Shown here: in pieces, positions 1-7,891 of the stretch | How positions within the stretch are numbered: position 1 is the first letter of the stretch | Layout: every line of letters starts with the position of its first letter | Assembly (NCBI GenBank): GCA_964536835.1 | Contig: CAZIAZ010000005.1 | Coordinates: forward strand, 7,888-71,887 | DNA length: 64,000 nt | Direction: 5' to 3' | From: DAONFI01 sp035403485 | GTDB lineage: Bacteria; Planctomycetota; Phycisphaerae; SM23-33 | The notes under the pieces: generated by a model | Databases searched by the model: none | Told to the model about the DNA's origin: nothing | Seen by the model: only the letters and a program-made list of their open reading frames with translations | Translations under genes and position numbers: made by a program

Positions 1-331
1 CCATCGCACCTTCAGTAACATGGCCGGCGATTTCAATCATGTTCGCATCGCCAGCGTGCGCTTTTTTCACCTGATGGAAGAAAAACGCCGCCGCCGCAAG
101 TGCCAGCAACGCAGATATCGGCGCCACCCACCATATTTTAGGAATCGACGACAGGGCGCATGCACCCTTCACCAGCGAAGATGCGCTTTCCGGCACAACA
201 ACGGTCTGCTCCGTCACACTCACCTGAGCCGTCTGGGCAAAAGCCGATGACGAAAAAATCGCCATACACGCCGTAGCCGTCATCACGGCTGCCAGAACTT
301 TTCCGTTTACGATTCTCAGCAGGGAATTCAC
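1..331 (-). CDS. hppA: Membrane-bound proton/sodium-pumping pyrophosphatase, N-terminal part (partial)
   Basis: Runs off the left edge; 110 N-terminal residues are visible. The GTG start at 331 is chosen because AGGAG lies 7 bases upstream and because a hydrophobic signal-like segment follows at once (about residues 10-33, ending SSAFAQ). A second membrane segment follows near residues 66-87, then GDANMIEIAGHVTEGAM. That motif matches the conserved start of the pyrophosphatase core in the HppA family, where the sequence after the first core helix reads (A)xxM.EIAxxIxEGAMA. The family couples pyrophosphate hydrolysis to export of H+ or Na+ across the cytoplasmic membrane. The extra signal-like N-terminus ahead of the usual first helix is a notable extension. 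Whether it pumps H+ or Na+ cannot be told without the rest of the gene. Confidence 0.85.
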   Translation of the reverse strand, partial: MNSLLRIVNGKVLAAVMTATACMAIFSSSAFAQTAQVSVTEQTVVVPESASSLVKGACALSSIPKIWWVAPISALLALAAAAFFFHQVKKAHAGDANMIEIAGHVTEGAM

Positions 332-643
332 TTTTTCACTCCTAACAAAAGTGCAGCTAAAACAAGGGACGCAACCTTTGCACCCCTGTTGCATTTTCTA
401 ATATGACCTTTTAGAGCATATTAAACTCACTCTAGCACTCTGTAACAGAGCACATTAAATTCACTTTCATCATCCGCCCGAAATAACCACGCGCACACAA
501 AAACCACAAGACTGAATAGAATCCAGAAAACATCTTATGTGAAACAGCCGAATAACACCTTTCGGCCTATCTGATTTATCATATGCATCCAACCGACGTT
601 AAAGCCGGCTGACGCCTGAAAAGCCGCAAAAAACGTACTTTAT
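332..643. other. Intergenic region with a short imperfect direct repeat
   Basis: No gene is seen between hppA and rpsU. It contains two near-identical 19-bp blocks (AGAGCATATTAAACTCACT at 413-431 and AGAGCACATTAAATTCACT at 447-465, two differences) spaced by 34 bp. The first block is preceded by TTT, giving the TTTAGAGCAT tag found in other intergenic regions of this window. The hppA promoter must lie here, but no convincing -35/-10 pair was found. Confidence 0.5.
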
Positions 644-817
644 TCAAAAAGTGTGTTTTACAGTCTTGCGCTGGCGGCGACGGCGACGCTCGGAAGGCTT
701 TTCATAGTAGCTGTTGCGCTTGACGTCTTTGGTCAGGCCTTCCTTTTCACACATCTTTTTGAAGCGTTTGAGCATCTGATCGATGGATTCGCTGCCGCGT
801 GCTTTGACTTTCAGCAT
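644..817 (-). CDS. rpsU: 30S ribosomal protein S21
   Basis: 57 residues, starting MLKVKARGSESIDQMLKRFK and ending in a long Arg/Lys-rich tail. The block ESIDQMLKRFKKMCEKEG followed by KRNSYYEKPSERRRRR is the S21 signature: a helical small-subunit protein that binds 16S rRNA and helps initiation near the anti-Shine-Dalgarno region. Length is slightly below the usual 60-70 residues but complete. The ATG at 817 is preferred because upstream codons in the same frame do not resemble S21. An AAGGAT lies about 13 bases upstream, a little far for a ribosome binding site. Monocistronic, flanked by intergenic DNA on both sides. Confidence 0.93.
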   Translation of the reverse strand: MLKVKARGSESIDQMLKRFKKMCEKEGLTKDVKRNSYYEKPSERRRRRQRKTVKHTF

Positions 818-999
818 ATAAGACTCACTTATCCTTTCATGGAATCTTTTTATAAAAATATGGGACAAACTCTGCCCACTATACCAAAAAATTAACCGCC
901 GGTATGATATGGATTCTCCCGCCGGTTTCAAGCATTTTTTATATATTTTTTTGAATAATTGACCCCGGAAATTGGATTTTCAGCCATCGGGCGGGCTGA

Positions 1000-1806
1000 T
1001 TATTTTTCAGCTTTATGAATTTCCGCAGACATATCACGGCCTAAATCGGCTTTGGCGAAGTCCTCGGTAGCCGGCAGGGTTATTCGCACATTCGTACAGT
1101 AACCAACCTGCGCCGCGGCAGAAGAGGCTGTAAAATCAAGCACGTGGCCGCCCTCGCTGCGGTCTGCAGTTATGAAGTGCAGGTGATAGCCGGGCATGTT
1201 TACGCCCTTGAAATATTCCGGCATGCGAAAACCGACCAGCGTACCGCGGACGTTGTGAAGCTCGAATACAGGCTGATGCTTAACCACTTCCGTCAGAGGC
1301 GGATACGGTTTTTTCTGGGCGGGTACGCTACGGGTTTTTACGTAGCTGAACGTACCGTCCACGCGGACGGCGAGCGGGAAATTCATGTTACCTGCCTTCG
1401 AATCCAACAGCTCACGGAATTTTTCATAACTCCAGCCAGATGGAATGTTCAGGGATGTTACGGAATGAGCGCTGCACACGTCGGCAAACGGGGTGGTATC
1501 GGAATTTTTGAGAGGGTAGGCTTTTCCGTCGGCACGAATATGCCACGCCCCTCCGTCGAGTACCACCAGTTCACCGTCAAGCGCATCGACCGTTCCGATA
1601 CCCTCGCAGCCCTGCCTCTTAAGTTCGCCGATGGAAACCTGACCGTCGTACATGCCGTCCATAAGCGCCTGCAGCGTGGAAACCTGGTAAAGGTTATCTC
1701 CGTATTTTTGCTGCTGACCGCAGCCGGAAAACATCGTGAGACCGACACACAAGATAAATAGCACAAATACTCGTTTCAACAGCAAAGCAGAAAACCCGGT
1801 TACCAT
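1000..1806 (-). CDS. budA: Acetolactate decarboxylase, predicted lipoprotein
   Basis: Converts 2-acetolactate to acetoin with loss of CO2, a step of 2,3-butanediol fermentation. Family features: YQVSTLQALMDGMYDGQVSI near the mature N-terminus, GEGIGT-like CEGIGTVDALDGELVVLDG, and the metal-site stretch YHLHFITADRSEGGH, where three histidines match the zinc ligands of known AlsD/BudA enzymes. The first 28 residues form a hydrophobic lipoprotein signal ending MFSGC, so the enzyme is probably anchored outside the cytoplasmic membrane. The start is uncertain. ATG 1806 has GAGG 7 bases upstream but lies inside a palindromic repeat, a TTG near 1776 would give a tidier MKRVFVLF signal, and the frame is open back to 1914, overlapping the preceding gene. 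268 residues as given. Confidence 0.88.
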   Translation of the reverse strand: MVTGFSALLLKRVFVLFILCVGLTMFSGCGQQQKYGDNLYQVSTLQALMDGMYDGQVSIGELKRQGCEGIGTVDALDGELVVLDGGAWHIRADGKAYPLKNSDTTPFADVCSAHSVTSLNIPSGWSYEKFRELLDSKAGNMNFPLAVRVDGTFSYVKTRSVPAQKKPYPPLTEVVKHQPVFELHNVRGTLVGFRMPEYFKGVNMPGYHLHFITADRSEGGHVLDFTASSAAAQVGYCTNVRITLPATEDFAKADLGRDMSAEIHKAEK

Positions 1807-1879
1807 GCCCACGCCTCGTGGGCATGTACGCTCTAAACTACGGTAAGCACGCCCACACTTTGTGTGGGCATGGTAACCG
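1797..1879. repeat. Nested palindromic repeat element
   Basis: An 83-bp element bounded by a perfect 16-bp inverted repeat (CGGTTACCATGCCCAC at 1797-1812, complement at 1864-1879). Inside it are two further perfect hairpins: CATGCCCACG/CGTGGGCATG at 1804-1826 with a 3-base loop, and GCCCACAC/GTGTGGGC at 1851-1869 with a 3-base loop. The centre contains GCTCTAAA (1830-1837), the reverse complement of the TTTAGAGC tag seen elsewhere. It resembles a REP/BIME-type unit. It overlaps the assigned start codon of the acetolactate decarboxylase gene. Confidence 0.75.
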
Positions 1880-1897
1880 AATATGGATAATGTTATT

Positions 1898-2788
1898 TCA
1901 ATTTTCCGATTCATTTTCAGGTTCCAGTTTTTCGGGTATGTGCTCGCGGCTCATGAGGAACGTCGTCTTCGCCAGAATTTCCGCCGGCAGGGATTTTTTG
2001 AGCATTCGCCTTGCGTAGCCCAGATTCGTTCGCCGAGTAACGTGAGTCAGGATTATTTTTTCATTATTCATGCCGGCTAACACTTCGGCGAGTTCATCCA
2101 CATGGATATGGCGGCCGGCTTTGGCCCTGTCGACATGCTCGTCGTCAAAAAACGTGCATTCCATCAGCAGGACGCGGGCGTCCCGGATATACGGATTGCC
2201 GGAATAGTCAGCCTTCGCGGTATCGCCCATATACGCCACGAGCGGCAATTCTATGGTATTGGAAATTTCGACGCCTTTTTTTTTCAGTTCGACTATCTGT
2301 GGGCTATCCAGGCCCAAAAATTCTTCCTTGAGCTTGCGACGCTCTTCGACGATGGAAAAACCAAGCGAGCCCGGGACATGTCGGGTGGCAAAGGCTTTTA
2401 CAAAAAGGTCGCGACGAATCTCGAATTCCTCCCCGTCGCCCATGCCTACGAGTTCATACGGCGGCAGATGGCCTTCCACCTTGCCCCAGGCGGAAATCAA
2501 CGCCTCCACGGCATCCAGCATCCTGTGCGGCAGAAAAATCCTGCCGCCGGCAATCGCCTGAAAATCCCGCTGTGAAAAATAATACAGCAATCCCGCACTG
2601 TGGTCGGCATGGCCGTGCGTCAGGAAAACGTTGTTTATCGACAATGCCTCACGCGGACATTTGCCGATATCGAAACAAACGTCCAGTTCCGGCGACATTA
2701 TTACGGACTCCTCGCCGGCGACGCTATAACCGGCGATGGAAAAATCTCCCATATTGATTTGCGAAAGTATGTAAGGCTTTATAATCAT
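1898..2788 (-). CDS. Metallo-beta-lactamase-fold hydrolase, RNase Z-like
   Basis: 296 residues with the binuclear-metal signature LTHGHADHSAG (about residues 55-65), a later GDTAKAD carrying the bridging aspartate, and a C-terminal HVTRR supplying the last histidine. The arrangement and the absence of extra domains fit the tRNase Z/ELAC-like branch, which trims tRNA 3' ends, but the exosite arm typical of bona fide RNase Z is not obvious. A non-tRNA phosphodiesterase or other MBL hydrolase is therefore possible. The stop lies just inside the long open frame of the acetolactate decarboxylase gene, so the two are probably co-transcribed. The start at 2788 (MIIKPYILS) has no strong ribosome binding site. 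Confidence 0.72.
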   Translation of the reverse strand: MIIKPYILSQINMGDFSIAGYSVAGEESVIMSPELDVCFDIGKCPREALSINNVFLTHGHADHSAGLLYYFSQRDFQAIAGGRIFLPHRMLDAVEALISAWGKVEGHLPPYELVGMGDGEEFEIRRDLFVKAFATRHVPGSLGFSIVEERRKLKEEFLGLDSPQIVELKKKGVEISNTIELPLVAYMGDTAKADYSGNPYIRDARVLLMECTFFDDEHVDRAKAGRHIHVDELAEVLAGMNNEKIILTHVTRRTNLGYARRMLKKSLPAEILAKTTFLMSREHIPEKLEPENESEN

Positions 2789-2822
2789 TCAAAAATCCAA
2801 AAAATAAAACGCATTCTGCAGT

Positions 2823-2880
2823 CTAGAGCATATATTTATCCGGCTTTCGCCAGTCCGCATGGCGGCGGATGTTTTCCGCA
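2823..2880. repeat. Dispersed intergenic repeat, copy A
   Basis: Starts with the TAGAGCATAT tag and continues through CGGCTTTCGCCAGTCCGC and GGCGGCGGATG. The same order of blocks (TAGAGCATAT, GGCGTTCGCCTGTCCGC, ACGGCGGATA, then TTTC) recurs at 55108-55160 with point differences. The middle can fold (GGCTTTCGCC and GTCCGC/GGCGGA). No coding role is apparent; it lies between the pilT stop and the start of the MBL hydrolase gene. Confidence 0.6.
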
Positions 2881-2901
2881 GGCTACGTCGCATCAGAAAC
2901 T

Positions 2902-4098
2902 TTAGAAACTTTTGCCGCTCTGATTTATGCCTTTCAGCATCATCTTTAGTTCCACAGCGCTAGGCGCGACGGCGTAGGCGTCTCTGGGGTCTATCATGTC
3001 GTTCTGTATCAGGTCGTAAAGGCTTTGCGTGAAAGTCAGCATGCCGTCGACGGCGTTTGACTTCATCACATCGCCGAGTTCGTTTTCCTTGCCTTTTTCG
3101 AGTTTTTCGCGCACGACGGGGTTGTTGAGCAAAATTTCCACCGCCGGCACACGGTCGATATCTTTTCTGACGCACGGCAGCAGCCGCTGACAGATAACAG
3201 CCTTCAGATTGTACGCCATCGATTGAAGCAGCAGCGGCCGCGATTCCGGGGAAAACAGGTCGACAATTCGCGATATCGCCTGCGGCGCACTGCCGGCGTG
3301 CAGAGTGCCGAATACAAGATGGCCGGTTTCGGCAGCCTGCATCGCCGCACTGAACGTCTCCTGGTCGCGCATTTCGCCCACAAGCACCACGTCCGGGTCT
3401 TCACGAAGCATGGAACGTATACCCTGGTGAAAATCCGCCACGTCAATGCCGACCTCACGCTGATTGACCAGCGAGAGCTTGTCCTGATATACGAATTCTA
3501 TGGGGTCTTCTATTGTGACGATATGACATGGCCGCGTTTGGTTTATATGTTCGAGTATCGCCGCAATAGTCGTGCTTTTGCCGCTGCCCGTCGGCCCGAC
3601 TACGAGTACCAGGCCTTGGGAATACGTACAGACGTCATGCAGCGATTCGGGCAGATGCAGTTGTTTGAAGTCCGGTATATTGCACGTAACGCGGCGGACA
3701 GCCAGCGATATCAGTCCCCGTTGTCGATATATGTTGATTCGATAACGGTCGCCGCCGACTATCTGGTAGGCGACGTCGAATCCGCCTGTCTCCTGAAAAA
3801 CGGCATACTGCCGTTCGTTGAGCAGACTTTTGACGATTTCCGTCATTTCGGCTTCGGTGGTGGCCGGGTGTCCGCACTTCCGCAAGCCGCTTTCAAAACG
3901 CACATGCGGCACAGTGCCAACCTTCAGATGAAGGTCGGATGCGTTAACAAGCGTCATAGCCCTGAAAAATTTATAGAGCCCTGCCGGTATCTTCACGTCA
4001 GCCGGCACTTCAATACCGTCTGTCGGCAGAGGTTCGGGCTGCTTCACTGCTACGGATATCGGAATCGGCACTGGCCTTGGGGCGGTTGACTCAGCCAT
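2902..4098 (-). CDS. pilT: Type IV pilus retraction ATPase (PilT family)
   Basis: 398 residues. Hexameric cytoplasmic ATPase that depolymerises type IV pili for twitching motility. Motifs in order: Walker [10 protein letters not shown] (168-176), Asp box around EDPIEFVYQ (about 197), Walker B region [10 protein letters not shown] (about 234-243) and His box [12 protein letters not shown] (about 260-271). The N-terminal [16 protein letters not shown] (52-67) is the PAS-like domain found in PilT/PilU. A proline-rich stretch of about 35 residues precedes the core. The start at 4098 is supported by GGAGG 6 bases upstream. It follows hisF by 14 bases, presumably in one transcript. The C-terminus lacks the classic AIRNLIRE motif but has a related YDLIQNDMI stretch, so a PilU-like role is possible. 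No other pilus gene is in the window. Confidence 0.88.
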   Translation of the reverse strand: MAESTAPRPVPIPISVAVKQPEPLPTDGIEVPADVKIPAGLYKFFRAMTLVNASDLHLKVGTVPHVRFESGLRKCGHPATTEAEMTEIVKSLLNERQYAVFQETGGFDVAYQIVGGDRYRINIYRQRGLISLAVRRVTCNIPDFKQLHLPESLHDVCTYSQGLVLVVGPTGSGKSTTIAAILEHINQTRPCHIVTIEDPIEFVYQDKLSLVNQREVGIDVADFHQGIRSMLREDPDVVLVGEMRDQETFSAAMQAAETGHLVFGTLHAGSAPQAISRIVDLFSPESRPLLLQSMAYNLKAVICQRLLPCVRKDIDRVPAVEILLNNPVVREKLEKGKENELGDVMKSNAVDGMLTFTQSLYDLIQNDMIDPRDAYAVAPSAVELKMMLKGINQSGKSF

Positions 4099-4112
4099 TT
4101 TCTTCCTCCATA

Positions 4113-4886
4113 TTACAGTCTGACCGGTACGCCGCGGGAGGCCAGATATTCTTTGGTTTCACGTATTGAATATTTCCCGAAATGGAAAATCGACGCCGCC
4201 AGCGCCGCATCGGCATGGCCTTCGTCCAGCGCCTGGCGAATGTGCTCCGGACTGCCCGCTCCGCCGGATGCAATTACCGGTATGCGAACCGCATCGGAAA
4301 CGGCTCGCGTGATTTCGATGTCGTACCCGTTTTGAGTGCCGTCGGCATCCATGACGGTAAGCATGATTTCGCCCGCGCCGCGGTCTTCGACTTCTTTTGC
4401 CCATTCGACGGCGTATTTGCCGGTCGGGATTCGGCCGCCGTTGATGTGTATCTCCCAAAATTCCCCGCCGTTGCGGATTATTCGTTTGGGATCGACGGCT
4501 ACGACGATGCATTGTGAGCCGAAGCGTTTGGCGGCTTCATTTATGAAAGACGGGTTGCGGATGGCGGCTGAGTTCACGGACACCTTGTCGGCGCCGGCGT
4601 TGAGCATTCTGCGGCAGTCTTCGAGCGTGCGGATGCCGCCGCCAACGGTCAGGGGCATGAACACCTGTTCAGCCGTCGATTTGACCACATCCACGATGGT
4701 ATCGCGACTTTCGTGGCTGGCGGTTATGTCCAGAAAGACCAGTTCGTCCGCACCTTCACGCTCATAGCGGCGGGCTACCTCAACAGGGTCGCCTGCGTCG
4801 ATAAGGTTAACGAAATTCACGCCTTTTACCACACGTCCCTTATCAACATCCAGACACGGTATTATTCGTTTTGCCAGCATTTTCAA
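4113..4886 (-). CDS. hisF: Imidazole glycerol phosphate synthase cyclase subunit HisF
   Basis: 257 residues, a (beta/alpha)8 barrel. With HisH it converts PRFAR and glutamine-derived ammonia to imidazole glycerol phosphate and AICAR in histidine synthesis. It opens with [21 protein letters not shown], which carries the first catalytic aspartate, and has VAVDPKR with the second aspartate near residue 132. It ends with the phosphate-binding repeats [15 protein letters not shown] and [10 protein letters not shown]. Length matches the family (about 250-258). It is upstream of pilT with a 14-bp gap. No hisH or other his gene is visible nearby, so the pathway is scattered. The start at 4886 (MKMLAKR) is the family start. 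Confidence 0.97.
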   Translation of the reverse strand: MKMLAKRIIPCLDVDKGRVVKGVNFVNLIDAGDPVEVARRYEREGADELVFLDITASHESRDTIVDVVKSTAEQVFMPLTVGGGIRTLEDCRRMLNAGADKVSVNSAAIRNPSFINEAAKRFGSQCIVVAVDPKRIIRNGGEFWEIHINGGRIPTGKYAVEWAKEVEDRGAGEIMLTVMDADGTQNGYDIEITRAVSDAVRIPVIASGGAGSPEHIRQALDEGHADAALAASIFHFGKYSIRETKEYLASRGVPVRL

Positions 4887-5023
4887 ACCTTTTAAGCGCT
4901 AAAGCCGGTTACGACTCGCCTGAACCGGCGGTCAGGCCTTGCATTGTAACGATTTGGGGCGGTTTTGTGAATAGTGTTTTTACGGACTGGAAAAGTATCG
5001 CGATGTCGCGTATGCTGGTAGAT

Positions 5024-5662
5024 ATGGCAGTATACGGACAGATAATTTTCGGCGGAACGTTTGACCCGGTTCACCTGGGCCACACGGGCATAGCCGGCGA
5101 AATCGCCCAAACATTGGGCGTCACGCGGATAATGCTTCTGCCGACAGCCGGCAATCCGCTAAAACATCACGCCGCCGCCACGCCTGCTCAGCGACTTGAC
5201 ATGCTCCGATTAGCCACCGCACACGAAATTTTTTTTGAAATTTGCGATTACGAACTTTTCCGCACTCCGCCGACATACACCATAGACACCGTTGAATATC
5301 TCACCTCTGCCGGCAGATTGACCGGCCACACAGGATTCATAATCGGAGCCGACTCACTGAACGATTTGCATCACTGGCGGCGGGTGGATGAACTACTAAC
5401 TATGGTCGACCTGGTAATTGCAGTCCGGCCGCCGGAAGATTTGTCGTCAGTATGGGAAAAAATCAACTCGTTAAAACCCCGTTTCGGCAATGAATCGGCT
5501 GAGCGTATGAAATCCAATATCGTCAGGACGAAATTATACGACATATCGTCCACAGAAATCCGCAGCCGCGCCGCAGAGGGAAAATCGCTAGCCGGCCTGG
5601 TTGCCCCATCGGTGGAAGAATATATCAAAACCAACGGCATTTATCGCCGACAACCCCGCTGA
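5024..5662 (+). CDS. nadD: Nicotinate-nucleotide adenylyltransferase
   Basis: About 212 residues. Transfers AMP from ATP to nicotinate mononucleotide in NAD biosynthesis. The nucleotidyltransferase signature IFGGTFDPVHLGHTGIA lies right after the start, followed by LLPTAGNPLKHH, FIIGADSLNDLHHWRR (substrate-binding Asp and Trp) and the C-terminal ISSTEIRSRAAEG (the ISxTxIR motif of this superfamily). The chosen ATG 5024 (MAVYGQI) puts the GGTFDP motif where NadD proteins have it. ATGs at 5003 and 5012 in the same frame are alternatives, and none has a strong Shine-Dalgarno. It is divergent from hisF and convergent with pyrB, ending 21 bp from the pyrB stop. Confidence 0.94.
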   Translation: MAVYGQIIFGGTFDPVHLGHTGIAGEIAQTLGVTRIMLLPTAGNPLKHHAAATPAQRLDMLRLATAHEIFFEICDYELFRTPPTYTIDTVEYLTSAGRLTGHTGFIIGADSLNDLHHWRRVDELLTMVDLVIAVRPPEDLSSVWEKINSLKPRFGNESAERMKSNIVRTKLYDISSTEIRSRAAEGKSLAGLVAPSVEEYIKTNGIYRRQPR

Positions 5663-5683
5663 TGAAATTCGTCATCCGCATCG

Positions 5684-6697
5684 TCAGGCGTTCTGGCCGC
5701 TGGTGACGAGGAACAGCACAGCCATTCGGATGGCCAAGCCGTTGGTGACCTGCTGAAGTATGCAGCTGTTCGGGCCGTCGGCTACGCTGGAGGTGATTTC
5801 CACGCCGCGATTAATCGGCCCAGGGTGCATGACCAACACGTTGTTCTTGCACTTTTTGAGCCGGTCGCTATCCAGGCCGTAAAGATGGTAATACTCCCGT
5901 AACGACGGAAACAGGCCGCCGCCGAATCTCTCGAACTGAATTCTGAGCATGTTGATGACGTCGACTTCGCCGAGTACGTCGTCGAGATTATGGCAGATAT
6001 CGCAGCCCATGGATTTGATTGCACCCGGCACGAGCGTTGGCGGGCCGACAACGATAACTTCCGCACCGAGTTTTTTCAGACCCAGGATATTGCTTCTCGC
6101 CACGCGGGAATGGGCGATATCGCCCACTATCGCCACTTTCAGGCCGGCGATTCTGCCGAGCTTCTGCCGCATGGTGAAAATATCCAGCAGGCCCTGCGTC
6201 GGATGTTCATGCGAGCCGTCGCCGGCGTTGACCACCGACGCCGCCGTTTTCTTCGACACCATATGCGACGCGCCGGCCTGGCTGTGACGTATGACGAAAA
6301 CGTCCACGCCCATCGCCTCTATATTCTTGACGGTATCGAGCGTGCTTTCGCCCTTTGAAACGCTCGAGCCCTTCGCAGTGAAAATCAGGGGGTCGGCACT
6401 GAGCCGTTTGGCGGCAAGCTCAAAACTCATTCGCGTCCGCGTGGAATCCTCGAAGAACATCAGCGCCACCACTTTGCCGCGCATCACGGGGACTTTTTTT
6501 ATCGAACGCATGGAAACTTCACGAAAACTCTCGGCAGTGTCGAGAATGTGAACTATCTCCTCCGGTGAAAGCTCGTCAAGGCCCAACAGGTCCTTCCGGC
6601 TCCAGACGAAGCCCTCGCTTACCCGAACCTCCTGATTCGCACAAAAACTCTCAGGAGTCTCTTTTCTTTTTGACGATATAGGCGCCTTCCTGGCCAT
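5684..6697 (-). CDS. pyrB: Aspartate carbamoyltransferase catalytic subunit
   Basis: Condenses carbamoyl phosphate and aspartate to carbamoyl aspartate, the first committed pyrimidine step. Motifs: FFEDSTRTRMSFELAAKRL (carbamoyl-phosphate site STRTR), the HPTQGLLD loop, and MHPGPINRGVEI near the end. At 337 residues it is about 25-30 longer than usual. Conserved similarity begins at WSRKDLLGLDELSPEE, so the true start may be a non-ATG codon downstream of the AGGAGG that lies within the first codons. As drawn it overlaps the end of pyrR by 47 bp, so the two genes are translationally linked. No PyrI regulatory subunit is seen, as expected where PyrR controls expression. Confidence 0.95.
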   Translation of the reverse strand: MARKAPISSKRKETPESFCANQEVRVSEGFVWSRKDLLGLDELSPEEIVHILDTAESFREVSMRSIKKVPVMRGKVVALMFFEDSTRTRMSFELAAKRLSADPLIFTAKGSSVSKGESTLDTVKNIEAMGVDVFVIRHSQAGASHMVSKKTAASVVNAGDGSHEHPTQGLLDIFTMRQKLGRIAGLKVAIVGDIAHSRVARSNILGLKKLGAEVIVVGPPTLVPGAIKSMGCDICHNLDDVLGEVDVINMLRIQFERFGGGLFPSLREYYHLYGLDSDRLKKCKNNVLVMHPGPINRGVEITSSVADGPNSCILQQVTNGLAIRMAVLFLVTSGQNA

Positions 6698-7196
6698 CTT
6701 TTTCTTGTAACCTCACCTGAATGCGTTCATTGTCGGGAATATCCGTAAATTTTACGCCGGTGTAATCGGCGCATATCGGCATTTCACGGCCGCCGCGGTC
6801 CACCAGTACCGCCAGCCGCACAATGCCCGGCCGGCCAAAATCGTGCAACTCGTCAAGAGCGGCGCGTATGCTTCTGCCGGTGTGCAGAACGTCGTCCACC
6901 AGCAGCACCCATACGTCGTCAATATCGAACTCAATCTCAGTGGATTTCACCAGCGGCACGCCGGTCCGGCGGGAGAGATCGTCACGATAAAACGTTATGT
7001 CGAGTATGCCGAAATTTATCTCGCGGCCCGGCAGTTCATTATTGAGTCTTTCGAGTATGCGGCGGGCAAGAATCTCTCCACGGGTACGAATGCCGATTAT
7101 CGCCACCGGAACATCTTCCGGAAGCTCGGCGGCTACCTTGCTGCAAAGGCTGTCGATAGCCTGAGATATTTCGCTTTTTGTCATCAGCGATTTCAT
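6651..7196 (-). CDS. pyrR: Bifunctional pyr operon regulator / uracil phosphoribosyltransferase
   Basis: 181 residues. The PRPP-binding signature VLLVDDVLHTGRSIRAALDEL sits near residue 95-115, and the type I phosphoribosyltransferase fold continues with VDRGGREMPICADYTG and a VKFTDI-like segment, as in PyrR proteins. In Gram-positive bacteria PyrR binds pyr mRNA and causes attenuation in the presence of UMP; in other phyla the RNA-binding role is less established. It is first gene of a pyrR-pyrB unit. The 160 bp upstream, shared with the divergent flavin reductase gene, show no obvious terminator/antiterminator pair, so attenuation here is unproven. Start ATG 7196. Confidence 0.93.
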   Translation of the reverse strand: MKSLMTKSEISQAIDSLCSKVAAELPEDVPVAIIGIRTRGEILARRILERLNNELPGREINFGILDITFYRDDLSRRTGVPLVKSTEIEFDIDDVWVLLVDDVLHTGRSIRAALDELHDFGRPGIVRLAVLVDRGGREMPICADYTGVKFTDIPDNERIQVRLQEKDGQEGAYIVKKKRDS

Positions 7197-7359
7197 TACC
7201 GTGAAATTTTAGCCTCTCCGCCGCCAAAACGCAAGCATCCTCTTCCTATTCCGTTCATTTCAGAAACATCCAGCCAACGGATGACGACGGTTTTAAAAAG
7301 CTGGCAACGCCGTGAATATGTTGGTAAAATCAGGTTGGATTTTATCAAGGAGAGCAACC

Positions 7360-7890
7360 ATGAAACGGCAAAAAACGGATTACACGGAAATTTTCAACGC
7401 TACCATGAAAAAACTCCCCTCTCCCGGGCTGCTGCTTGGGGTATACATGCCGACCGGCAAAGCCAACATCATGACCATCGGCTGGTGCACAGCCGGTTTC
7501 ATATGGGGAATGCCCGTTTTCAGCGTACTCGTACGGCCAAGCCGTTACACCTATCAGGGCATGGAATATTCCGGATGTTTCACGGTAAACGTCCCGTCAG
7601 CCGACATGAACGCGGCGTTAGCCGTCTGCGGCAGCAAAAGCGGCCGTGATATCGACAAATTCGCGGCATGTAACCTGACGCAGGAACGCGCACAAAACGT
7701 CCTCGCGCCGAGCATCGCCGAATGCCCCATCGTCTATGAATGCCAGGTCGTCCATTCCAACGACATCCTGCCCGAAAAACTCTCGGATGAAATAATGACC
7801 AGCGCATACAACGACGGCGATTATCACCGCGTCTATTTCGGGAAAATAATCGCCACCTATGCCGCTCCAAACGCGTCGGAGCTTCTGTGA
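7360..7890 (+). CDS. Flavin reductase family (FMN-binding split-barrel) protein
   Basis: 176 residues. The N-terminus (FNATMKKLPSPGLLLGVYMP, then NIMTIGWCTAGF) and VFSVLVRPSRYTYQGMEYSGCFTVNVPS match the flavin reductase-like / flavoredoxin fold, in which FMN is held by a split beta-barrel and residues around the MTIGW and VRPSRYT segments. Such proteins reduce flavin or act as electron carriers in anaerobes; the exact partner is unknown. The start is fixed by AAGGAGAG at 7347-7354, six bases before the ATG. The stop is one base before the proposed TTG start of the next gene, so the two are co-transcribed with anmK behind them. Confidence 0.83.
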   Translation: MKRQKTDYTEIFNATMKKLPSPGLLLGVYMPTGKANIMTIGWCTAGFIWGMPVFSVLVRPSRYTYQGMEYSGCFTVNVPSADMNAALAVCGSKSGRDIDKFAACNLTQERAQNVLAPSIAECPIVYECQVVHSNDILPEKLSDEIMTSAYNDGDYHRVYFGKIIATYAAPNASELL

Positions 7891-7891
7891 A

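Noticed and set aside
3223..4089. Long open frame on the plus strand opposite pilT (288 codons)
   Set aside because: The minus strand encodes a complete PilT with Walker and His boxes; the opposite frame has no recognisable motif.
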